Shown: positions 24,801 through 34,448, numbered from the stretch's first letter. The stretch: 64,000 bases of DNA from Salinimicrobium sp049680855 (GCF_049680855.1 NZ_JBMPGS010000001.1:620001-684000), one strand, 5' to 3'. The notes: generated from the sequence alone by a model not told the origin. Numbers and translations: made by a program.

Positions 24801-25436
24801 ATGAAATCATTAACGATCAATGGATCTAAAAGAGAAAGCGTAGGCAAGAAAGCAACAAAAGCCTTACGTAATGCTGGTAAGGTTCCTTGCGTATTATACG
24901 GGGGAGAGCAGCCATTACACTTTGCAGCAGATGAGATTGCGTTCAAAGACCTAGTGTATACACCAGATGTGCATACCGTAGTAATTGAACTGGAAGGAGG
25001 AGAAAAGTTAGACGCTGTTCTTCAGGATATTCAATTCCACCCGGTAACCGATGCTATTTTGCATATCGATTTCTACCAGATATACGAAGACAAGGAAATT
25101 TCTATGGAAATTCCTGTTCATACAGTAGGAGTGCCACGTGGTGTGAAAAACGGTGGTGTGTTGAGATTTAACCTACGAAGAATGCGTGTAAAAGGATTGC
25201 CAGGAAATCTTCCCGATTTTATTGAGGCAGATGTTACTCCGCTTAAAATTGGTAACAAATTGTATGTTACTGCTTTGAAGAGCGAAGAATTTAAGATCAT
25301 GCATCCTGATAACACTGTTGTTTGCCAGGTTAGAACATCTCGTAACGTTGTTACTGCAGATGATCTTGACGAAGATGATGAAACAGCAGCAGATGAAGTA
25401 CCTGCAACTGAAGTAGGCGAGGGCGATAAGGAATAA
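24801..25436 (+). CDS. rplY: 50S ribosomal protein L25/general stress protein Ctc
   Basis: This 211-residue L25 protein has an N-terminal 5S-rRNA-binding domain (about 1-90: RESVGKKATKALRNAGKVPC, then VPCVLYGG) and the C-terminal TL5-type beta domain (about 95-185). The final 25 residues are an acidic tail (DDLDEDDETAADEVPATEV), common in marine Bacteroidota. Coupling with prs and pth is a conserved bacterial gene order. It is terminated by the hairpin at 25459-25490. Confidence 0.95.
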   Translation: MKSLTINGSKRESVGKKATKALRNAGKVPCVLYGGEQPLHFAADEIAFKDLVYTPDVHTVVIELEGGEKLDAVLQDIQFHPVTDAILHIDFYQIYEDKEISMEIPVHTVGVPRGVKNGGVLRFNLRRMRVKGLPGNLPDFIEADVTPLKIGNKLYVTALKSEEFKIMHPDNTVVCQVRTSRNVVTADDLDEDDETAADEVPATEVGEGDKE

Positions 25437-25458
25437 GCTTTCGTCTTTATTCAATATT

Positions 25459-25490
25459 AAAAGCATTCCGTTTTCGGGATGCTTTTTTTA
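25459..25490 (+). terminator. Terminator of prs-rplY
   Basis: AAAAGCATTCCG (25459-25470) pairs with CGGGATGCTTTT (25475-25486) with one mismatch, a TTTT loop and a T-rich tail. Confidence 0.85.
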
Positions 25491-25511
25491 TTTTTACCAA
25501 AATTAAAATAA

Positions 25512-26138
25512 ATGATTCCTTTCTTCGGAAGATTATTAGGCAAGAAACCACGGGAAGAAGAAGTTGATCTTATGAAAAAATTTTTAGTAGTCGGGTTGGG
25601 GAATATAGGTCCCAAATATCATAACACCCGGCACAATATTGGTTTTCGAATTTTAGACCATTTGGCAGAAGAGGAATCACTTTCTTTTGAACCTGCAAAA
25701 CTGGGCGATGTGGCCACCTATAAATTTAAGGGAAGAACCTTTATACTTCTAAAACCTTCTACTTACATGAATTTAAGTGGAAAGGCAGTAAATTACTGGC
25801 TTCAGAAGGAGAAAGTGCCCCTGGAGAACCTGCTGGTAGTGACAGATGATCTTAATCTTCCATTTGGTACGTTGAGGTTGAAAACCAAAGGAAGTGACGG
25901 TGGACATAATGGACTTAAGGATATACAGGCGCAGCTGAATACTACCAAATACACTCGCTTTCGCTTTGGGATTAGCGATGAATTCTCTAAGGGCCGGCAG
26001 GTAGATTACGTGCTGGGCGAATGGGAGGAAGAGGAAGAGAAGAAAATGCCCGAGCGGCTTAAAACTTCAGCAGAGCTTATTAGGTCCTTTGGAACGGCAG
26101 GAGTTAACAATACAATGAATACCTTTAACGGAAAATAA
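25512..26138 (+). CDS. pth: Peptidyl-tRNA hydrolase
   Basis: This 208-residue enzyme recycles peptidyl-tRNA released from stalled ribosomes. The core begins at MKKFLVVGLGNIGPKYHNTR with the catalytic histidine in RHNIGFRIL. The later VTDDLNLPFGTLRLK and KGSDGGHNGLKDIQ are the family's tRNA-binding motifs. The start at 25512 adds 20 residues (MIPFFGRLLGKKPREEEVDL) before the core. Comparable extensions occur in other flavobacterial Pth proteins, so I kept it; the internal ATG at 25572 is the alternative. The ribF TTG follows nine bases after the stop. Confidence 0.95.
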   Translation: MIPFFGRLLGKKPREEEVDLMKKFLVVGLGNIGPKYHNTRHNIGFRILDHLAEEESLSFEPAKLGDVATYKFKGRTFILLKPSTYMNLSGKAVNYWLQKEKVPLENLLVVTDDLNLPFGTLRLKTKGSDGGHNGLKDIQAQLNTTKYTRFRFGISDEFSKGRQVDYVLGEWEEEEEKKMPERLKTSAELIRSFGTAGVNNTMNTFNGK

Positions 26139-26147
26139 TTTTCACAC

Positions 26148-27086
26148 TTGAAAGAACATAAAGGAGCACATGCATTTCAAAGTGAGCACCACACGGTAGT
26201 CACTATAGGAACTTTTGACGGGGTGCATGTAGGGCATCAAAAAATTATTGAACGACTGGTCAATTCTGCCAAAGCAGGAAATCTGGAATCGGCAATACTT
26301 ACGTTTTTCCCTCACCCAAGAATGGTGCTTCAAAAAGATAGCGACATTAAATTGATCAACACCATTCAGGAGCGAAAAGAGATCCTCGAAAAATCTGGTA
26401 TAGATCATTTGATCGTGCATCCGTTTACCGTTCAGTTTTCAAGATTAAGCGCGCAGGAATTTGTGCGTGACATCCTGGTGAACCGCTTAAAGGCAAAAAA
26501 AGTGATTATTGGTTATGATCACAGGTTTGGCAGAAATCGAACTGCAGACATTAATGATCTTAGGAAGTTTGGGGAACAATATGATTTTGAAGTGGAAGAG
26601 ATTTCAAAGCAGGATGTTGAGGAAGTAGCGGTAAGCTCCACCAAGATCAGGAAGGCCTTAATGGCGGGAAGAGTGGAAAAAGCAAATCGATACCTCAGTT
26701 ATCCTTTTGCGCTCGCAGGTACTGTGGTGAAAGGGAAAGGCCTGGGGAGAGAATTTGGAGTTCCTACCGCTAACCTTAATATAGAAGAAGATTATAAACT
26801 TGTACCGGCAAATGGCGTTTACGTGGTAAAATCTGAAATTGGAGGAGAGAATTATTTCGGAATGATGAATATTGGAACAAATCCTACTGTGGGCGGAACA
26901 GAACAAACCATAGAAACCCACTTTTTTGATCTTCAGAAAGATTTGTATGATACTTATTTAAGCATTGAACTTTTAACCCGAATTCGAGATGAGAAAAAAT
27001 TTGATTCCGTAGAAAAGCTGAAGATTGCCATGAAGCAGGACAAGGCTTTTTCGATGCAGTACATTAGGGATAATTATGGTGGTTAA
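26148..27086 (+). CDS. ribF: Bifunctional riboflavin kinase/FAD synthetase
   Basis: This 312-residue enzyme makes FMN and then FAD. The N-terminal adenylyltransferase half carries TVVTIGTFDGVHVGHQKII (the HxGH motif), VIIGYDHRFGRNR and SSTKIRKALMAG. The C-terminal kinase half carries GKGLGREFGVPTANL and a GVYVVKSEI strand. The start is a TTG at 26148, nine bases after pth; no ATG lies in frame before the conserved domain, so the TTG is required. Its end overlaps the next gene by 11 bases. Confidence 0.95.
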   Translation: MKEHKGAHAFQSEHHTVVTIGTFDGVHVGHQKIIERLVNSAKAGNLESAILTFFPHPRMVLQKDSDIKLINTIQERKEILEKSGIDHLIVHPFTVQFSRLSAQEFVRDILVNRLKAKKVIIGYDHRFGRNRTADINDLRKFGEQYDFEVEEISKQDVEEVAVSSTKIRKALMAGRVEKANRYLSYPFALAGTVVKGKGLGREFGVPTANLNIEEDYKLVPANGVYVVKSEIGGENYFGMMNIGTNPTVGGTEQTIETHFFDLQKDLYDTYLSIELLTRIRDEKKFDSVEKLKIAMKQDKAFSMQYIRDNYGG

Positions 27087-28392
27087 ATGGCTTTTTACCA
27101 GGATAGACAATTCCGCGCTCATTGTTTTTCGAATCCTTTTTGGAGCATTGATCGCAATTGAATCTTTTGGTGCCATTTTTACCGGTTGGGTGAGGCGAAC
27201 GCTCATTGAACCTCAATTCACCTTTAATTTTATTGGTTTTGATTTTCTGCAGCCGCTTCCCGGCAATGGAATGCTGTGGTATTTTGCAGTAATGGGAACT
27301 TTCGGTATTCTGGTAATGCTGGGTTTTCGCTATCGGGGGAGTATGTTGGCTTTTACCCTAATGTGGGCCGGAGTTTACCTAATGCAGAAAACCTCCTACA
27401 ACAACCATTATTATTTGCTGGTTTTATTGTCATTTTTGATGATCCTGCTTCCGGCAAACAGGTATGCTTCGCTGGATGTAAAATTTAATCCGTCGCTTAA
27501 AAGAACTTCAATGCCACAGTGGTGCTGGCTGTTGCTGGTGCTGCAACTGTGGATCGTCTACACCTACGCTGCCATTGCAAAACTTTATCCCGACTGGTGG
27601 AATGGGAAATTTCCGGCTTTACTCATGTCTTCAAAAGAGGATCTATGGTTGATAGGCAGTTTCCTTCAGCGGGAATGGGTTCCTGCCGCCATCTCTTACT
27701 TCGGGTTCTTCTTTGACCTGCTGATTATTCCGTTATTATTTTGGAAAAGAACCAGGATGATCGCCTTTGTAGCAGCTATTTTCTTTCATCTTTTCAATAG
27801 TTTCGTTTTTCACATCGGTATTTTTCCTTACCTGTCGCTGGCTTTTCTGCTTTTCTTTTTTCCTTCAGAAGTGATCAATAAAAAATTCCTGTCAAAAAAG
27901 CCATTTTACGATCTTAAGGAAATTGAACTTCCGAAGTACAGGAAACCTTCACTTGTTTTTCTCGTTGCATGGTTCGTAGTACAAATTTCTTTGCCGTTGC
28001 GACACTGGTTTTTCAAAGATGATGTCTTGTGGACTGAAGAAGGGCATCGCCTAAGCTGGCGAATGATGTTGAGGTCTAAGGCGGGAAGAGCTACTTTCCT
28101 GGTGGTCGATAAAGCTACGCAAGACACCGTTTTTGTTGATAAGCGAAAATATTTAAGTCCTAAACAACAGCGGGCAATATCTACGAAGCCCGATCTTATA
28201 TGGCAGTTCGCGCAACGACTGGAGCAGGAATATGCAGAAAAGGGAAAAGAAATAGAAGTTTATGTGAAAAGTGAGATAAGCGTAAACGGCAGGCCATCGC
28301 AGCCTTTTATAGATCCAAAAGTAGATCTTGCAGCCGAAGAATGGCAACATTTTTCCCATCATTCCTGGATTTTACCTTCCTCGCAGGAATAA
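27076..28392 (+). CDS. HTTM-domain (vitamin K-dependent gamma-carboxylase-like) membrane protein
   Basis: This 438-residue protein has at least six hydrophobic segments in the first 290 residues. It carries the HTTM/VKGC signature region (YLMQKTSYNNHYYLLVLLSF), then RYASLDVKFN and YTYAAIAKLYPDWW. The C-terminal 130 residues are soluble and beta-like. Homologues are membrane carboxylase-like enzymes; in bacteria their substrate is unknown. It overlaps ribF by 11 bases and is cotranscribed with it. Its neighbourhood gives no substrate clue. Confidence 0.85.
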   Translation: MVVKWLFTRIDNSALIVFRILFGALIAIESFGAIFTGWVRRTLIEPQFTFNFIGFDFLQPLPGNGMLWYFAVMGTFGILVMLGFRYRGSMLAFTLMWAGVYLMQKTSYNNHYYLLVLLSFLMILLPANRYASLDVKFNPSLKRTSMPQWCWLLLVLQLWIVYTYAAIAKLYPDWWNGKFPALLMSSKEDLWLIGSFLQREWVPAAISYFGFFFDLLIIPLLFWKRTRMIAFVAAIFFHLFNSFVFHIGIFPYLSLAFLLFFFPSEVINKKFLSKKPFYDLKEIELPKYRKPSLVFLVAWFVVQISLPLRHWFFKDDVLWTEEGHRLSWRMMLRSKAGRATFLVVDKATQDTVFVDKRKYLSPKQQRAISTKPDLIWQFAQRLEQEYAEKGKEIEVYVKSEISVNGRPSQPFIDPKVDLAAEEWQHFSHHSWILPSSQE

Positions 28393-28425
28393 TGTTTACA
28401 AGCTTTTGTTACTTTTGCTTTTCTA

Positions 28426-28447
28426 GCCAAAAAAGCATTTTTTTGGC
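28426..28447. terminator. Hairpin between the HTTM gene and serS
   Basis: GCCAAAAAA pairs with TTTTTTGGC around a 4-base loop. A TACTTTTG promoter-like word (28410-28417) precedes it, so it may lie either after the HTTM transcript or within the serS leader. Confidence 0.5.
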
Positions 28448-28470
28448 ACTAAGAAAATATTAAAAAAGGT

Positions 28471-29742
28471 ATGTTACAGGTAGCTAATATTAGAGCCAAT
28501 AAAGAGGCCTACATTCAGGCGTTAAAAAAGAGAAATTTTGATGCTGAAGAAATCTTTTCTGAAGTACTTGTGCTGGACGAAACCCGCCGTTCCACACAAA
28601 CCGAACTGGATGAAACCTTGGCCGAATCTAACCGGCTTTCCAAAGAAATTGGATTGATGTTTAAGAACGGGGAGCACCAGAAAGCCAATCTTTTAAAGGA
28701 AAAAACTGCCGGCTTGAAAGATAAATCAAAAGAGCTTTCAGAAAGGCTGAATGAAACCTCAGAAGCATTAACGAAGCAGCTTTACAATATTCCAAACATC
28801 CCGAATGATCTGGTACCTGCAGGTGCTACTGAAGATGACAACGTGGAGGTTTTTAAAGAAGGCGAGATTCCGCAACTTAGCGAAGGTGCATTGCCGCACT
28901 GGGAACTGGCAAAGAAATATGATATTATTGATTTTGAGCTGGGAAACAAGATAACCGGCGCCGGATTTCCGGTTTATAAAGGAAAGGGAGCACGACTGCA
29001 ACGGGCGTTGATTTCCTATTTTTTGGATAAGAATGTAGGTGCAGGTTATACTGAATATCAAATGCCGCTGCTGGTAAACGAGGCTTCGGGATATGGCACA
29101 GGGCAGCTGCCAGATAAAGAAGGCCAGATGTACCATGTGACCGAAGATAACCTTTATCTCATCCCTACGGCCGAGGTTCCTGTGACCAACATGTTTCGGG
29201 ATGAAATGCTTTCTGAAAATGATCTTCCCGTGGCCTGTACAGGATATACTCCTTGTTTCCGAAGGGAAGCGGGTTCTTACGGCGCCCACGTGAGAGGTTT
29301 GAACAGGTTGCACCAGTTTGACAAAGTGGAGCTGGTTCGTATTGAAAAACCTGAAAATTCTTATGCAGCCTTAGACGGAATGGTTGAGCAGGTGAAGGAA
29401 ATTCTAAGGGATTTGAAGTTACCTTATCGCATCTTGCGCCTTTGTGGTGGCGATTTAGGGTTTACTTCAGCTTTGACCTATGATTTTGAAGTTTTTTCCA
29501 CCGCACAAGATCGCTGGCTGGAAATAAGCTCTGTTTCTAATTTTGAAACCTTTCAGGCCAACAGGTTGAAATTGAGGTATAAATCTGCTGACGGAAGTAA
29601 GCAGCTCGTACATACCCTTAATGGAAGCGCGCTGGCTTTACCGCGTGTTCTCGCCGGAATCCTGGAAAACTACCAAACACCCGAAGGAATCAAGATCCCG
29701 GAAGTACTGGTGCCTTACACAGGATTTGATATCATAAATTAA
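28471..29742 (+). CDS. serS: Seryl-tRNA synthetase
   Basis: This 423-residue class II synthetase charges tRNA-Ser. The N-terminal coiled-coil arm (about 30-100) binds the long variable arm of the tRNA. The catalytic core carries motif 2 (PCFRREAGSYGAHVRGLNRL) and motif 3 (SALALPRVLAGILENYQ), with LPTAEVPVTN-type serine-site residues as LIPTAEVPVTN. It is followed by a strong terminator and the TPR gene. Confidence 0.97.
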   Translation: MLQVANIRANKEAYIQALKKRNFDAEEIFSEVLVLDETRRSTQTELDETLAESNRLSKEIGLMFKNGEHQKANLLKEKTAGLKDKSKELSERLNETSEALTKQLYNIPNIPNDLVPAGATEDDNVEVFKEGEIPQLSEGALPHWELAKKYDIIDFELGNKITGAGFPVYKGKGARLQRALISYFLDKNVGAGYTEYQMPLLVNEASGYGTGQLPDKEGQMYHVTEDNLYLIPTAEVPVTNMFRDEMLSENDLPVACTGYTPCFRREAGSYGAHVRGLNRLHQFDKVELVRIEKPENSYAALDGMVEQVKEILRDLKLPYRILRLCGGDLGFTSALTYDFEVFSTAQDRWLEISSVSNFETFQANRLKLRYKSADGSKQLVHTLNGSALALPRVLAGILENYQTPEGIKIPEVLVPYTGFDIIN

Positions 29743-29788
29743 AGAACATCGAAAAAAGGTATTTTTGAATCCCTTTTTATAATGAAAG

Positions 29789-29822
29789 AAACCTCACTGC
29801 TTTGAGAAGCTGTGAGGTTTTT
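29789..29822 (+). terminator. Terminator of serS
   Basis: AAACCTCAC (29789-29797) pairs with GTGAGGTTT (29812-29820), extended inward by GCTT/AAGC, followed by TTTTT. Confidence 0.85.
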
Positions 29823-29888
29823 CTTTTCAATGCAATTATATGATATTCTGCGACAAATAGCTGCAAGGCATTTTGTTATCTTTACAAC

Positions 29889-31682
29889 ATGGATTCGTTA
29901 CGGAAATTTTTTCTATGCCTGCTGCTTGTTTTGTTCAGCTTTTTTGGCCATTCCCAAAGTGTGGAATTGGCTAAGAATTATTTTGAACAGGGGCAGTATG
30001 AAAAATCCTTGAGCAGTTATGAAAAATTATATGCTGAAAATCCGCATAATGCCACCTATTTTATGGGTGTTATTTCGTCGCACCAGCAACTTGAAAATTT
30101 TTCTGATGCCGAGAAATTGCTGCTGGAAAGGCTTAACAACACCGCCAATGCACCGGGTTTACTTGTAGAGCTGGGCCATAATTATGAACTTCAGGAACAA
30201 GACGAAAAAGCTGCACGCTACTACGAGGAAGCGATCAATGCAATAGAATCACGACCTAACTATGCATTTTCAATCGCTCAAAGTTTTGAACGATACAGCC
30301 TGCTTGAAATGGCTATCAAAGCTTATGAAAAAGGCATGAGTCTCAACCCTGATACTAATTATAACATTCAGCTGGCGCGATTGTATGGCGAACAAGGGGA
30401 GGTAGAGAAAATGTTTAGCAATTACATTGATCTCGTGGGAACAAACCCCGCTTTTTTGCCAACCGTACGCCGCATGTACGGGCAGTTTCTTACCGAAGAT
30501 CCCAATAATGAAGCCAATCTGCTCTTCAGAAAACTGCTGCTGAAAAAACTTCGGGAAAACCCTGATACTTTATATAATGAAATGCTCAGCGGACTTTTCA
30601 TGCAGCAAAAGGAGTTTAAAAAGGCCTTTTTACAGGAGAAAGCTATTTACTTGAGGAGCGGTGGGGAACAAATTGGAAGAATCATTCAGTTGGCCTTTAT
30701 GGCTAAGGAGGAAGATCCTGAAGCAGCGGTCGAGATTTTGGATTTCCTTATTGAAAAAGGACCTTCAGAAGAATTGAGGCTACAGGCGCATCAAATGAAA
30801 CTCTCTGTGTTGCAGCAGGAATCAAAATTCCAGGGATATGATGCAATTGAAGCTGCTTATCTTGAACTTTTTAAAAAGTATGGGAAAGGGCTGCAAACCC
30901 TGGAACTTCAGCTGGATTTTGCACGTTTCCTGGCTTTTAAAAGAGATGAACCGCAGCAGGGTGCAGAAGTGTTAAACGCACTCCTGGAACAAAATCTTGG
31001 AAAATTTCGAGAAGCGGCTGTCAAAATGACTTTGGCAGATATCCTGGTGCTTGATGAGATGTTCAACCAGGCATTGATCTATTATTCACAGGTCCAAAAA
31101 CTTGTGGAGAATGATGTAATGGCGCAAAATGCACGCTACAAAGTTGCTCAAACCAGCTACTACAAAGGAGATTTTAAATGGGCTACGACACAGCTGGATG
31201 TTTTAAAATCTTCTACTTCGCAATTGATCGCTAATGACGCGATGGAATTGAGCCTGTTGATTAGTGATAATTCCGGAGAGGACAGTTTGCAAACGGCATT
31301 GAAGCTTTTCGCAAAAGCCGATTTGCTGGCATTTCAGAATAAGAATCAGGAGGCCATAGAAATGCTGGAGGAGATACTGCAAAATCATAAAGCTGAAGAG
31401 ATAGAAGATGAAGCCCTGCTAAAACAGGCACAGCTTTTTGAAGAAACCGGTAACTTATTGGAAGCCGAAGAAAACTATCTTAAAATCATAAGGCTTCACA
31501 AAAATGGCATTTTAGGAGATAATGCACATTACAGGCTGGCCGAATTATATGCCAACGACCTCAACGAACCCGAAAAGGCTAAGGAGTTTTATGAAAAAAT
31601 TGTATTTAATTACGCCGATAGTATTTATTTTGTGGAGTCGCGCAGGAAATTCCGTGCTTTAAGAGGAGATGCCGTAGAATAA
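29889..31682 (+). CDS. Exported tetratricopeptide-repeat protein
   Basis: This 597-residue protein starts MDSLRKFFLCLLLVLFSFFG, a signal peptide with likely cleavage near HSQ (about residue 23). TPR-like helical pairs run through most of the protein (for example LAKNYFEQGQYEKSLSSYEK at about 27-46, and EKAIYLRSGG, YYSQVQKLV and EAEENYLKIIRLH later). It is periplasmic and probably a scaffold in the envelope; no enzymatic domain is seen. It is part of the serS-TPR-DUF4286-rsmA-mgtE order that appears conserved in flavobacteria. A tight spacing to the next gene (39 bases) suggests an operon. Confidence 0.85.
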   Translation: MDSLRKFFLCLLLVLFSFFGHSQSVELAKNYFEQGQYEKSLSSYEKLYAENPHNATYFMGVISSHQQLENFSDAEKLLLERLNNTANAPGLLVELGHNYELQEQDEKAARYYEEAINAIESRPNYAFSIAQSFERYSLLEMAIKAYEKGMSLNPDTNYNIQLARLYGEQGEVEKMFSNYIDLVGTNPAFLPTVRRMYGQFLTEDPNNEANLLFRKLLLKKLRENPDTLYNEMLSGLFMQQKEFKKAFLQEKAIYLRSGGEQIGRIIQLAFMAKEEDPEAAVEILDFLIEKGPSEELRLQAHQMKLSVLQQESKFQGYDAIEAAYLELFKKYGKGLQTLELQLDFARFLAFKRDEPQQGAEVLNALLEQNLGKFREAAVKMTLADILVLDEMFNQALIYYSQVQKLVENDVMAQNARYKVAQTSYYKGDFKWATTQLDVLKSSTSQLIANDAMELSLLISDNSGEDSLQTALKLFAKADLLAFQNKNQEAIEMLEEILQNHKAEEIEDEALLKQAQLFEETGNLLEAEENYLKIIRLHKNGILGDNAHYRLAELYANDLNEPEKAKEFYEKIVFNYADSIYFVESRRKFRALRGDAVE

Positions 31683-31721
31683 CAGTCAATACCTCGTTTA
31701 ATAACCAATTATAAAAATCAA

Positions 31722-32030
31722 ATGTATATATATAACGTTACAACAAATGTTCAGGAAGATGTGCACGACAAATGGGTGCAATGGATGAAGGAAGAACACA
31801 TTCCGGAAATGCTCAATACCGGGAAATTCACAAAAGCCATCATGACCAGGGTTTTGGTAAAAGAAGAAATGGGCGGCATCACGTATTCAGTGCAATATTC
31901 TGCAGAGAGTAAAGAGCAGCTTCAGAAATATTATGAAGAAAATGCCCCTGAATTAAGGGGAAAGACCAAAGCCTTTGAAGGAAAGATCGTGTCCTTCAGG
32001 ACCGAGCTTGAAGTGGTAAGCGAACAATAA
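31722..32030 (+). CDS. DUF4286-family protein
   Basis: This 102-residue protein begins MYIYNVTTNVQEDVHDKWVQ and carries the HIPEMLNTGKF motif typical of DUF4286, a small ferredoxin-like-fold family of unknown function related to antibiotic-biosynthesis monooxygenase folds. The middle strand TYSVQYSAES and C-terminal strand IVSFRTELEVV fit that fold. It is located between the TPR gene and rsmA, as in other flavobacteria. Confidence 0.85.
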   Translation: MYIYNVTTNVQEDVHDKWVQWMKEEHIPEMLNTGKFTKAIMTRVLVKEEMGGITYSVQYSAESKEQLQKYYEENAPELRGKTKAFEGKIVSFRTELEVVSEQ

Positions 32031-32039
32031 AATTTCTTT

Positions 32040-32056
32040 CAAAAATGCCATTTTTG
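32040..32056. repeat. Copy of the CAAAAATGCCATTTTTG palindrome
   Basis: This perfect 17-base palindrome begins ten bases after the DUF4286 stop and lies 24 bases before the rsmA ATG. Confidence 0.7.
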
Positions 32057-32079
32057 GAGTAGGATAAAACGCGCAATGC

Positions 32080-32916
32080 ATGTCAAAAAAAACAAGAAGA
32101 CCAAACACGCATTTTGAGAGACCGGCCGAAGGTGATGTACGTGCCAAAAAACATTTGGGTCAGCATTTTTTAAAAGATGAAAATGTAGCCTCAAAGATTG
32201 CCGATACGCTGCACTATAAAGATTATGATTATGTGCTGGAAATAGGGCCGGGGATGGGCGTTTTGACCAAATATCTACTGCAAAAGGATGCTGAGGTTCA
32301 TGTGATCGAGATCGATACAGAAAGTGTGGAATATCTCAATGAACATTATCCAAAACTCCATGGAAAGATCCACGAAAAAGACTTTTTGAAGTATGATGTA
32401 AGCGAGATCTTCGGAACAAAACAGTTCGCCATTATTGGAAATTTCCCGTACAATATTTCTTCTCAAATTGTCTTCAAAATGCTGGAGTTGCGGGAATTTA
32501 TACCCGAATTTTCGGGAATGTTTCAGATGGAAGTTGCAAAACGCATTTGTGAAAAGGAAGGCAGCAAGACCTACGGAATATTATCTGTGCTGGTACAGGC
32601 CTTTTATGAAGCCGAATATCTTTTTACCGTACCGCCTTCGGTGTTTAATCCGCCGCCAAAGGTAGATTCCGGAGTACTTCGGCTAACCCGAAAAGAGGAT
32701 TTTTCCCTGGCCTGTGATGAAAAGCTTTTCTTCAGAGTAGTAAAAACCGCTTTTCAGCAGCGTAGAAAAACTTTGCGTAACAGTTTAAAAATTTTTCAGC
32801 TGCCGGATGATCTAAGGGAAGACAGTATCTTTGGGAAACGTCCCGAACAATTAAGCACTGCCCAGTTTATTGAATTGACACAAAAAATCGAGCCGCATGC
32901 AGTTTCAAATAAGTGA
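32080..32916 (+). CDS. rsmA: 16S rRNA dimethyladenosine transferase
   Basis: This 278-residue KsgA/RsmA enzyme dimethylates two adjacent adenines near the 3' end of 16S rRNA during 30S maturation. The N-terminal RAKKHLGQHFLKDENVA is the family signature. The SAM-binding motif is LEIGPGMGVLTKYL, the acidic VIEIDTES follows, and the catalytic NFPYNIS (an NxPY-type motif) is near residue 121. The C-terminal helical domain (AFQQRRKTLRNSL) contacts rRNA. The gene overlaps mgtE by 20 bases. Confidence 0.96.
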   Translation: MSKKTRRPNTHFERPAEGDVRAKKHLGQHFLKDENVASKIADTLHYKDYDYVLEIGPGMGVLTKYLLQKDAEVHVIEIDTESVEYLNEHYPKLHGKIHEKDFLKYDVSEIFGTKQFAIIGNFPYNISSQIVFKMLELREFIPEFSGMFQMEVAKRICEKEGSKTYGILSVLVQAFYEAEYLFTVPPSVFNPPPKVDSGVLRLTRKEDFSLACDEKLFFRVVKTAFQQRRKTLRNSLKIFQLPDDLREDSIFGKRPEQLSTAQFIELTQKIEPHAVSNK

Positions 32917-34249
32917 AGAATTAGTTGAACATATCTGTAACCTGATAGAGCAGGGCAGGGATGATGAACTATTGGTTTATCTTGAAGATGTGCATCATGC
33001 CGATATTGCCGAGATCATGAACGAGCTTGATCTCGACCAGGCAACCTACATCATAAAATTACTCGACAGCACAAAAACTTCTGAAGCTCTTATGGAGCTG
33101 GAAGAAGACGTGCGGGAACGTATTCTCGACAACCTTTCGGCCAAGGAAATTGCCGAGGAGCTGGAGAATATGGACACCGATGATGCCGCCGATATCATCG
33201 CGGAGCTTTCTGAGGAGCGAAAACAAGAGGTGATCGAGCAAATTGCCGATGAGGAACATGCCGAGCACATTGTGGAGCTTTTGCGCTATGATGAAGATTC
33301 TGCCGGTGGTTTGATGGCGAAGGAACTGGTGAAGGTCAATGAGAACTGGAGCGTTACGGGCTGTATGACCGAAATGCGTGCCCAGGCCGAGAATGTGACC
33401 CGTGTACACTCTATTTACGTGGTGGACAATAAAGGTAAATTGAAAGGACGGCTTTCACTAAAAGATTTACTTACGGCACCCAGCAATGCCAACATCAGCG
33501 ATGTTTATATTGAAAATGTAGATTACGTGAACGTGCATACCGAAGGTCATGAAGTGGCGCGTGTCATGCGAAAGTATGATCTCGAGGCCATCCCTGTGAT
33601 TGATGAAATGGGGCGTTTGGTAGGACGTATTACGGTAGATGATATTATGGATTTTATGCGTGACGAAGCCGAACGGGATTACCAGATGGCGGCCGGTATT
33701 TCTGAAGATGTGGAAGCAGATGATTCAATTTTACACCTTACCCGTGCCCGTTTGCCCTGGCTTATTTTGGCCCTGTTCGGCGGCTTTATAAGTGTTACGG
33801 TGCTGGGAACCTTTGACTCTGCCATGCAGGAACATGGTGCATTATTTTTCTTTGTTCCGTTAATTGCGGCGATGGCGGGTAATGTTGGCGTGCAATCCTC
33901 GGCGATCGTGCTGCAGGGATTAGCGAATAAAAGTCTCAGAGGCTCTCTTTTAAAACGTCTTGTCAAGGAGGTTTTATTAAGTCTGCTTAACGGCTTTGCG
34001 CTGGCAATTCTCCTTATCGTGGGCGGACTTATTTTCCTGGGGCTGGACTTCTGGTTTGGTCTTACCGTAAGTGTCTCCCTGGTGTCGGTGATCATCATCG
34101 CTTCACTCATCGGGACCTTTGTACCCATTGTCCTGGATAGATTCGGGATCGATCCCGCCATGGCAACAGGACCATTTATTACCACCAGTAACGACATTTT
34201 TGGGATCCTTATTTACTTTTCCATCGCCAAACTGATTCTGGGATTTTAA
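32897..34249 (+). CDS. mgtE: Magnesium transporter MgtE
   Basis: This 450-residue Mg2+ channel has an N-terminal superhelical MgtE_N domain (about 1-130, very acidic), paired CBS domains (about 135-255: RVHSIYVVDNKGKLKGRLSL and AIPVIDEMGRLVGRIT), a plug helix, and five transmembrane helices in the C-terminal 180 residues. The pore signature MAGNVGVQSSAIVLQGLAN is intact. The cytoplasmic domains close the channel when Mg2+ is high. It overlaps rsmA by 20 bases and ends the cluster. Confidence 0.95.
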   Translation: MQFQISEELVEHICNLIEQGRDDELLVYLEDVHHADIAEIMNELDLDQATYIIKLLDSTKTSEALMELEEDVRERILDNLSAKEIAEELENMDTDDAADIIAELSEERKQEVIEQIADEEHAEHIVELLRYDEDSAGGLMAKELVKVNENWSVTGCMTEMRAQAENVTRVHSIYVVDNKGKLKGRLSLKDLLTAPSNANISDVYIENVDYVNVHTEGHEVARVMRKYDLEAIPVIDEMGRLVGRITVDDIMDFMRDEAERDYQMAAGISEDVEADDSILHLTRARLPWLILALFGGFISVTVLGTFDSAMQEHGALFFFVPLIAAMAGNVGVQSSAIVLQGLANKSLRGSLLKRLVKEVLLSLLNGFALAILLIVGGLIFLGLDFWFGLTVSVSLVSVIIIASLIGTFVPIVLDRFGIDPAMATGPFITTSNDIFGILIYFSIAKLILGF

Positions 34250-34320
34250 AAAAGGAACTTCCGGAATTCCACAGTAGAAAACCTTTTGGAATTGGGTGCT
34301 AGTAATTTCAATTGTATTTT

Positions 34321-34406
34321 GGGGGCTGCTGCGCACCGGGCTTTCCGCTGTATCCCCGCCGGCAAAAAAGAGCCGTCGGGGGGTGCCGCTGCAATCCCTG
34401 CCCCGG
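34321..34406. repeat. GC-rich intergenic repeat element, copy 1
   Basis: This strongly GC-rich island lies in an AT-rich spacer. It has the outline CGGGCTTTCCGCT, then a stem-loop (CCCCGCCGGC at 34354-34363 with GCCGTCGGGG at 34372-34381), then TGCCGCTGCAATCCC. The same outline recurs at 43921-44025. The rest of the 34250-34440 spacer shows no gene. Confidence 0.6.
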
Positions 34407-34440
34407 ACTCAAAAACCTGTTTTTTTCTTCTTTTTTATAG

Positions 34441-34448
34441 TAGCTTTG
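34441..34448 (+). promoter_or_regulatory. -7 element for the cupin gene
   Basis: TAGCTTTG matches TAnnTTTG and lies 45 bases before the cupin ATG at 34494. Confidence 0.45.
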